Of a stretch of DNA of 36,982 bases, positions 33,089 through 36,982 are shown piece after piece. Under the pieces are notes generated by a model. That model was given only the letters and a program-made list of their open reading frames with translations. It was not told where the DNA came from and made no database searches. This DNA comes from Cyclobacteriaceae bacterium (GTDB lineage Bacteria > Bacteroidota > Bacteroidia > Cytophagales > Cyclobacteriaceae). The DNA lies in the NCBI GenBank assembly GCA_020832375.1, contig JAFIEW010000029.1:1-36982 (forward strand). Reading direction: 5' to 3'. Made by a program: the position numbers and the translations under genes. Each line of letters opens with the position of its first letter. Within the stretch, counting starts at the first letter, position 1.

Positions 33089-34252
33089 TTATCGAACCAC
33101 CACCCTTGGTATACTTTCTGGAAGCCGAGTGAGGAGCTCATAATTAGGCTGGTTGGTCAATTCTCCAAAAGCAGCGACTGATATTTCGTTATTTCTTTGT
33201 TTACCAATGAGCACTACTTCATCGTTTTTTGCTACATCTTTGAGTGCTGAAATATCTGCAATCAATAGATTCATATTCACGATACCTATTATGGGTACTC
33301 TTTTTCCTTTAATCAACACACGCCCCATATTACTCAAGCTACGAGTAAATCCATAAGCATAACCTACAGGAACAACGGCTAAGTGCATTGCTTGTGTGGC
33401 TTGATAGCTCATACCATATCCAATAAACTCACCAGCATCTACCGTTTTGGTAGCCATAATCGTCGAACTCCAAGAAATCACGCGGCGAAGAGGGTCTTTG
33501 GTATTCATGCCATTTTTTTGCAGATAGGCAATAAAAGTTTCCTTACTTGGCCAAAAGCCATAAGTCAATATACCGACTCTCACCATATCCATGTGAGTCT
33601 CAGGGTAGCTAATCACCGCGGCACTACAGGCAGTATGCCGTAACTTTGGAGTAAAACCCGCATCAAAAAACTCCTGATATACCTCTTCGTAGCGTTTAAT
33701 TTGGTTTTTGATCCTCAAATAGTTTGCAATACTCTCCGAACCTGCAAAATGAGTACATAGTCCTTCAAACTCATAATGACCTTGATAGGTGTCAAGCAAC
33801 TGTATGACCTGCGGAATCTCTTTTGCTTGAAACCCCAAACGATTCATACCTGTCTCCACCTCTATGTGTAATAACACCTGTTTTCCAATCTTTTTCGCAG
33901 TTGCCAATAAAATCTGCAATCGCTCTAATTCAAAAGCGTAAACCTCAACACCCTCCTCGATAGCCCATTTACATTGATCATCAAGAATCTGTCCCATAAT
34001 CATCAGGCGTGTGCCCTGCTTCTTCACTTGACAAACACGGTATGCTTCATCGGCACTAAACACGCTGAGATGACCAATGCCATTTCGTTCTAATAAGGGA
34101 ACAAAAGTTTCAATATCGTGTCCGTAAGCATTACCTTTAATCACGGGTGAATAAATCGTCTTATCCCCTAGCAAACTTTTAATGAATCGAATATTGTTGG
34201 CAACTGCAGACTTGCTCAGTTTAAGTTGGGATGTATGAAAGTTTTTACCCAT
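33089..34252 (-). CDS. alr: Alanine racemase
   Basis: The 387-residue protein is a PLP-dependent alanine racemase. K39 in SPVIKGNAYGHD carries the cofactor. Y279 in FIGYGMSY is the second catalytic base, confirmed by the 19-residue spacing to Y298 in VPVGYAYG, which matches the Bacillus enzyme. R138 in MNRLG and the TACSAAVI segment also fit. The usual GYADG motif reads GYAYG, a small change. It supplies D-alanine for the Ddl reaction encoded elsewhere in the window. It is alone on its strand; the 71-nt gap upstream separates it from a divergent DUF3820 gene. Confidence 0.95.
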   Translation of the reverse strand: MGKNFHTSQLKLSKSAVANNIRFIKSLLGDKTIYSPVIKGNAYGHDIETFVPLLERNGIGHLSVFSADEAYRVCQVKKQGTRLMIMGQILDDQCKWAIEEGVEVYAFELERLQILLATAKKIGKQVLLHIEVETGMNRLGFQAKEIPQVIQLLDTYQGHYEFEGLCTHFAGSESIANYLRIKNQIKRYEEVYQEFFDAGFTPKLRHTACSAAVISYPETHMDMVRVGILTYGFWPSKETFIAYLQKNGMNTKDPLRRVISWSSTIMATKTVDAGEFIGYGMSYQATQAMHLAVVPVGYAYGFTRSLSNMGRVLIKGKRVPIIGIVNMNLLIADISALKDVAKNDEVVLIGKQRNNEISVAAFGELTNQPNYELLTRLPESIPRVVVR

Positions 34253-34323
34253 TTTTGTCTCGGTTTTGACTCTTAATTTGACAAGTTAATAGAGAAAGCC
34301 AAAGGAAACAACTAAAACTCTCC

Positions 34324-34548
34324 ATGGAAGCACATCAGGAAATACTTATTGAAATCGTTCGTATGCGTATGCCTTTTGGAAAATATAAAGGACAGATCAT
34401 TGCGGATCTGCCGATAAGTTATTTGGAGTGGTTTCAGAAAAAAGGCTTTCCCACTGGTAAATTAGGTATGATGCTGTCAACTGTCTTTGAAATTAAAAGT
34501 AACGGCTTAGATGAAATCATCAGAGGCTTAAAGCAGCGCTATGCTTAA
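34324..34548 (+). CDS. DUF3820-like small protein
   Basis: The 74-residue protein matches the DUF3820 pattern: MPFGKYKGQIIADLPISYLE (about 16-35) with a short helical C-terminus. Such proteins are small, cytoplasmic and of unknown function, sometimes linked to nucleases by context. It starts 71 nt from alr on the opposite strand, suggesting a shared promoter region. Its stop codon overlaps the stop of the PorT-like gene on the other strand in a shared TTAA, so there is no room for a terminator between the two. Confidence 0.8.
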   Translation: MEAHQEILIEIVRMRMPFGKYKGQIIADLPISYLEWFQKKGFPTGKLGMMLSTVFEIKSNGLDEIIRGLKQRYA

Positions 34549-35186
34549 AATACTATTCTATAGCCAACTGTGATGTTAAAGTTACGATTGACCATTTTGT
34601 TTCCCGGAGGAATGTCTTTAGCCACGTTCATTACACCACTATAATATCTCAAATCGAGAACGAGCGATCCGGGTCCATAAGGATAGTAAGCGCCTACTCC
34701 GCCCTCAAGACCAAAGCACATCGATTCCCACAGGTCAGCATCTTCAGCACGTAATTCACCAGCATCTACTAGGTCTTGGTCGAAGCTAGGGTTGTTGATT
34801 TCGTTGCTGCGGGTACCTAGTCGCATGCTGTAAGTAATACCTCCTTGTGCATAAACAAATAAATCGTTGAGCTGATAAGTGTATCGTAAAAGGTAATTAT
34901 TAGAAATAAAATTATGCCGTATGCGACGATCCTCTATTCTAGCCCCCTTAGCATTAAAGTATAATTCAGTGATTAAAGAAAAAGGACCACCAGCATTGAG
35001 TTCCGCGGAAAGACCGAAAGTGGGTAAATGTAGTGATTCTTGGTTTTGGTTGAATGATTCACTATCAGCGTTCATCCATGTATTAGAATAGCCTGCAAAG
35101 AAAGTTACTGGAATCTTTTGCGCTGATACGGAAAACGAAATAAAAACAAAAATCAGGGTCGATAAGTATTTGACTTTTAATCTCAT
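34545..35186 (-). CDS. PorT-like outer-membrane beta-barrel protein
   Basis: The 213-residue product has a signal peptide ending near SFSVSAQK and a compact beta-barrel, with strands such as LFVYAQGGITYSMRLG and SLVLDLRYYSGVMNVA. It ends in aromatic GYRIVF, a typical outer-membrane C-terminus. It resembles the OMP_b-brl_2/PorT-type domain; a role in the type IX secretion apparatus is possible but not shown. Its start overlaps the end of the DUF2490 gene by 4 nt (ATGA), so it is coupled to it. It ends by sharing a TTAA stop region with the convergent DUF3820 gene. Confidence 0.82.
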   Translation of the reverse strand: MRLKVKYLSTLIFVFISFSVSAQKIPVTFFAGYSNTWMNADSESFNQNQESLHLPTFGLSAELNAGGPFSLITELYFNAKGARIEDRRIRHNFISNNYLLRYTYQLNDLFVYAQGGITYSMRLGTRSNEINNPSFDQDLVDAGELRAEDADLWESMCFGLEGGVGAYYPYGPGSLVLDLRYYSGVMNVAKDIPPGNKMVNRNFNITVGYRIVF

Positions 35187-36039
35187 GGCATTATTTGATT
35201 CATTTTAAACGGAAGGGACTCTTTGTTTGATTTACCTCTTAAATCAAGAGTAATAAAAAGGTTGAGTCTAATAATATGAGATTGCCGATAAGAAAACCCA
35301 TCGGGGTTTTGCCCGATAGTCCACATATGCCCTCCAAAAAACATATAACGACTATTGAAAATATACCCAATTGCTGTATAAATACGGAAATCCTCATATG
35401 GATTATAGACTACATTTCTACCAGTCTCAAAAAAGATTTCTGCGGAGGGAGATACAAAAAATGTTTTATTTTCTAAAGTAGGTTTATTAATCGGAATATA
35501 AGCGAAAAGCTTATAGCGGTATCTGTCGGTATAAAAGTTATCAGAACCCTTCAAATTATCTCGTTTCCATCGATGCTCAAATCGAAATTGGTGATATACC
35601 TTGGTACGCCCCATGGAAGGCATTATAAACACCCACTGATGCCATATTCGAGGCTCAAGAGTGTAGGTGTCATAGGCATGATCTCCTGGTGGGGTGTGAA
35701 ATTAAATACCAGAGTAGGGCCGAAAGTCACATTAAAATAATCATTGAATAGGTACTTTATTCCTCCTCGATTATATAGCTGGCCCATTCTACCCACAAAA
35801 TCCAAATTATTATTTAGACTATTTCGCCTACGGTAATGAGTTTCAGCATAAAAGAAAGTCTTTTTTCCTATTTGCCAGGTATTGTAAATTCCATTCCATG
35901 ACCCTGTAGTGGGTGGGTTAGTCACTGATTCCGTGGCTAAATCGCCAGTACCTTGCGCATAAGTAGTACTTAAGCTTATAAGGAATATAAATGGAAATAG
36001 GCAAAGAAGTATGTAACGGGTAATCTTGAGATATAACAT
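35183..36039 (-). pseudogene. DUF2490 outer-membrane protein gene with one frameshift
   Basis: Two frames read as one protein. The first 138 residues (signal peptide ending STTYAQGT, then strands such as KTFFYAETHYRRRNS) reach NFTP near 35693. The other frame then gives PPGDHAYDTYTLEPRIWHQW, the block expected in DUF2490 proteins, and continues to the stop at 35183. A single missing C in a CCCC run (GGGG at 35691..35694) explains the shift and restores one 285-residue frame. The GTG at 35632 is therefore internal, not a start. It may be a real mutation or a homopolymer sequencing error. It ends with ATGA overlap into the PorT-like gene. Confidence 0.8.
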
Positions 36040-36051
36040 TTGGGTGATTTT

Positions 36052-36933
36052 TTAAAGCTTCGGTGCATCAAATTTTTGGATTAGACTTTCAGCATCATCA
36101 TTTCTGCTGATTCTTCTCTCCATTTGTCTTGCTTCTTCTCCAAAAGATGTTTGCATGAATTTAAACAGTTCTTCCAATAAGCCTTTGTACTCAAACAAGG
36201 TATCACAGTCTATTTGCTCCTCTAACTCTTTTTTGTAATGCGGAAGTAGTATTTCCTTATATGCATTAAAAAACCTTGGGAAGCTGATATCATCTTGATA
36301 CACGTAAGTATAAGGGTTAAACACTCTTTTAGTATAGAGTCTTTCTACTTCCTTTTCTCTTTCTAAAATCCTATTGAACTCAAAGTATAAATCTGGAAAC
36401 TCTTCCAAACAAGAGATTAAATTGTCTACCTGTTCTAGCTTTTGCTCACCATCTAGTTTGGTATAATTGGCAAGTGATTTATTTACGAAGCGTACAATAG
36501 GTCCACGATATCGTTTATGGTACTTATTGTATCCTGATGTAGCAGACTCATCCGTAAAGATTTCTAGAATTCGATTGGCTAAGTTCTGCAGTTTTTGCTC
36601 CTTCTCAACTAAGATATTTTGAAGGCGTAGCTCCGCAAGTAAGGAATCCGACTCTTCTTTAATGAGTACATGTCTCTTAGACAAGTTGTCAACATAGTTC
36701 TTAAGTGCCGTAGTGAAGTCTTCCGCTAGATCAAGCACAGGGAGTTCATAGGAGAAAGACTTTTGCTCATCATCAAATTCATACTCTATTATCACCACCT
36801 TTTCTAGCCTTTGATCTAACCTTCGCATCTGTTGGCGCTGATCAATGAACTCTATATAGGGCGTCAGCATAATGTCAATAACCGAATCTAATTGATTGAC
36901 ATTATCTTTTAGGTAGCCTAATTCGGCTGTCAT
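36052..36933 (-). CDS. Uncharacterised helical cytoplasmic protein
   Basis: I do not recognise this 293-residue protein. It has no signal peptide or membrane helix and looks mostly helical, with charged heptad-like stretches around 85-125 and 165-200. Few residues look catalytic. The start ATG at 36933 follows an AGGGA-like ribosome site, and the frame is closed upstream by a TAA at 36964..36966, so the gene is complete in this window. It is 12 nt from the DUF2490 gene and probably heads a three-gene operon with that gene and the PorT-like gene. A scaffold or regulatory role is only a guess. Confidence 0.75.
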   Translation of the reverse strand: MTAELGYLKDNVNQLDSVIDIMLTPYIEFIDQRQQMRRLDQRLEKVVIIEYEFDDEQKSFSYELPVLDLAEDFTTALKNYVDNLSKRHVLIKEESDSLLAELRLQNILVEKEQKLQNLANRILEIFTDESATSGYNKYHKRYRGPIVRFVNKSLANYTKLDGEQKLEQVDNLISCLEEFPDLYFEFNRILEREKEVERLYTKRVFNPYTYVYQDDISFPRFFNAYKEILLPHYKKELEEQIDCDTLFEYKGLLEELFKFMQTSFGEEARQMERRISRNDDAESLIQKFDAPKL

Positions 36934-36982
36934 TCCCTGAAATACGTTGACCGTTTTTAACCCTTAAAGTCATGTTAAAAAC

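Noticed and set aside
35296-35315. CCCATCGGGG-like stretch resembling the 51-bp repeat hairpin
   Set aside because: It is inside the DUF2490 coding sequence and lacks the rest of the repeat unit.
1-36982. tRNA, rRNA or riboswitch signals
   Set aside because: No TTCGANTC-type tRNA arm or rRNA-like block was seen on either strand. Weak structures could have been missed without a covariance search.

Overview
The window looks like chromosomal DNA of a free-living, probably marine member of the Bacteroidota, most likely order Cytophagales. The case rests on gene content: a type IX secretion C-terminal sorting domain, DUF2490 and DUF6089-type outer-membrane proteins, a PorT-like beta-barrel, a CarboxypepD_reg-like protein, lipoproteins and RND efflux parts. 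The DNA is moderately AT-rich, Shine-Dalgarno signals are weak, and many genes on one strand are tightly packed. No rRNA, tRNA, CRISPR array, intact insertion sequence or phage gene was seen. The family names come from recognising motifs in the translations, not from a database search.

Layout. 1-400: a 51-bp hairpin-bearing repeat in both orientations. 401-1693: a membrane-anchored metallophosphoesterase. 1771-8767 (minus): a complete efflux operon in the order TetR regulator, TolC-like outer-membrane protein, membrane-fusion lipoprotein, RND permease, closed by a strong stem-loop terminator. 9050-10118: an ECF sigma factor overlapping a four-helix membrane protein. 10436-12650: a 3-methyladenine DNA glycosylase, a hotdog thioesterase and an APH-like kinase-fold protein. 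12940-18792: a probable operon of a double-length D-Ala-D-Ala ligase, a PASTA membrane protein, a T9SS-exported protein and a rhodanese. 18793-21287: a DUF748/AsmA-like gene between two long non-coding stretches that carry direct copies of a 71-bp repeat. 21288-26851: a DUF2207 protein, then a divergent TolC/membrane-fusion pair with no RND permease, followed by a decayed beta-barrel gene. 27216-32770: a CarboxypepD_reg-like protein, an M42 peptidase, a small lipoprotein, a LacI-type regulator overlapping murI, and a DUF6089-like protein. 33089-36933: alr, a small DUF3820 protein, and a three-gene operon (unknown cytoplasmic protein, frameshifted DUF2490 gene, PorT-like barrel).

Common threads. 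Three steps that supply or use D-amino acids for peptidoglycan (Ddl, MurI, Alr) and a PASTA protein lie within about 20 kb. Envelope export dominates the rest. The most interesting points are the tandem ligase whose two halves have diverged at different active-site positions, the LacI-murI coupling, the pump-less efflux pair beside a pseudogene, and at least four families of dispersed intergenic repeats. Three genes or loci show decay or a frameshift: the barrel pseudogene, the DUF2490 gene, and the efflux pair that lacks its pump.
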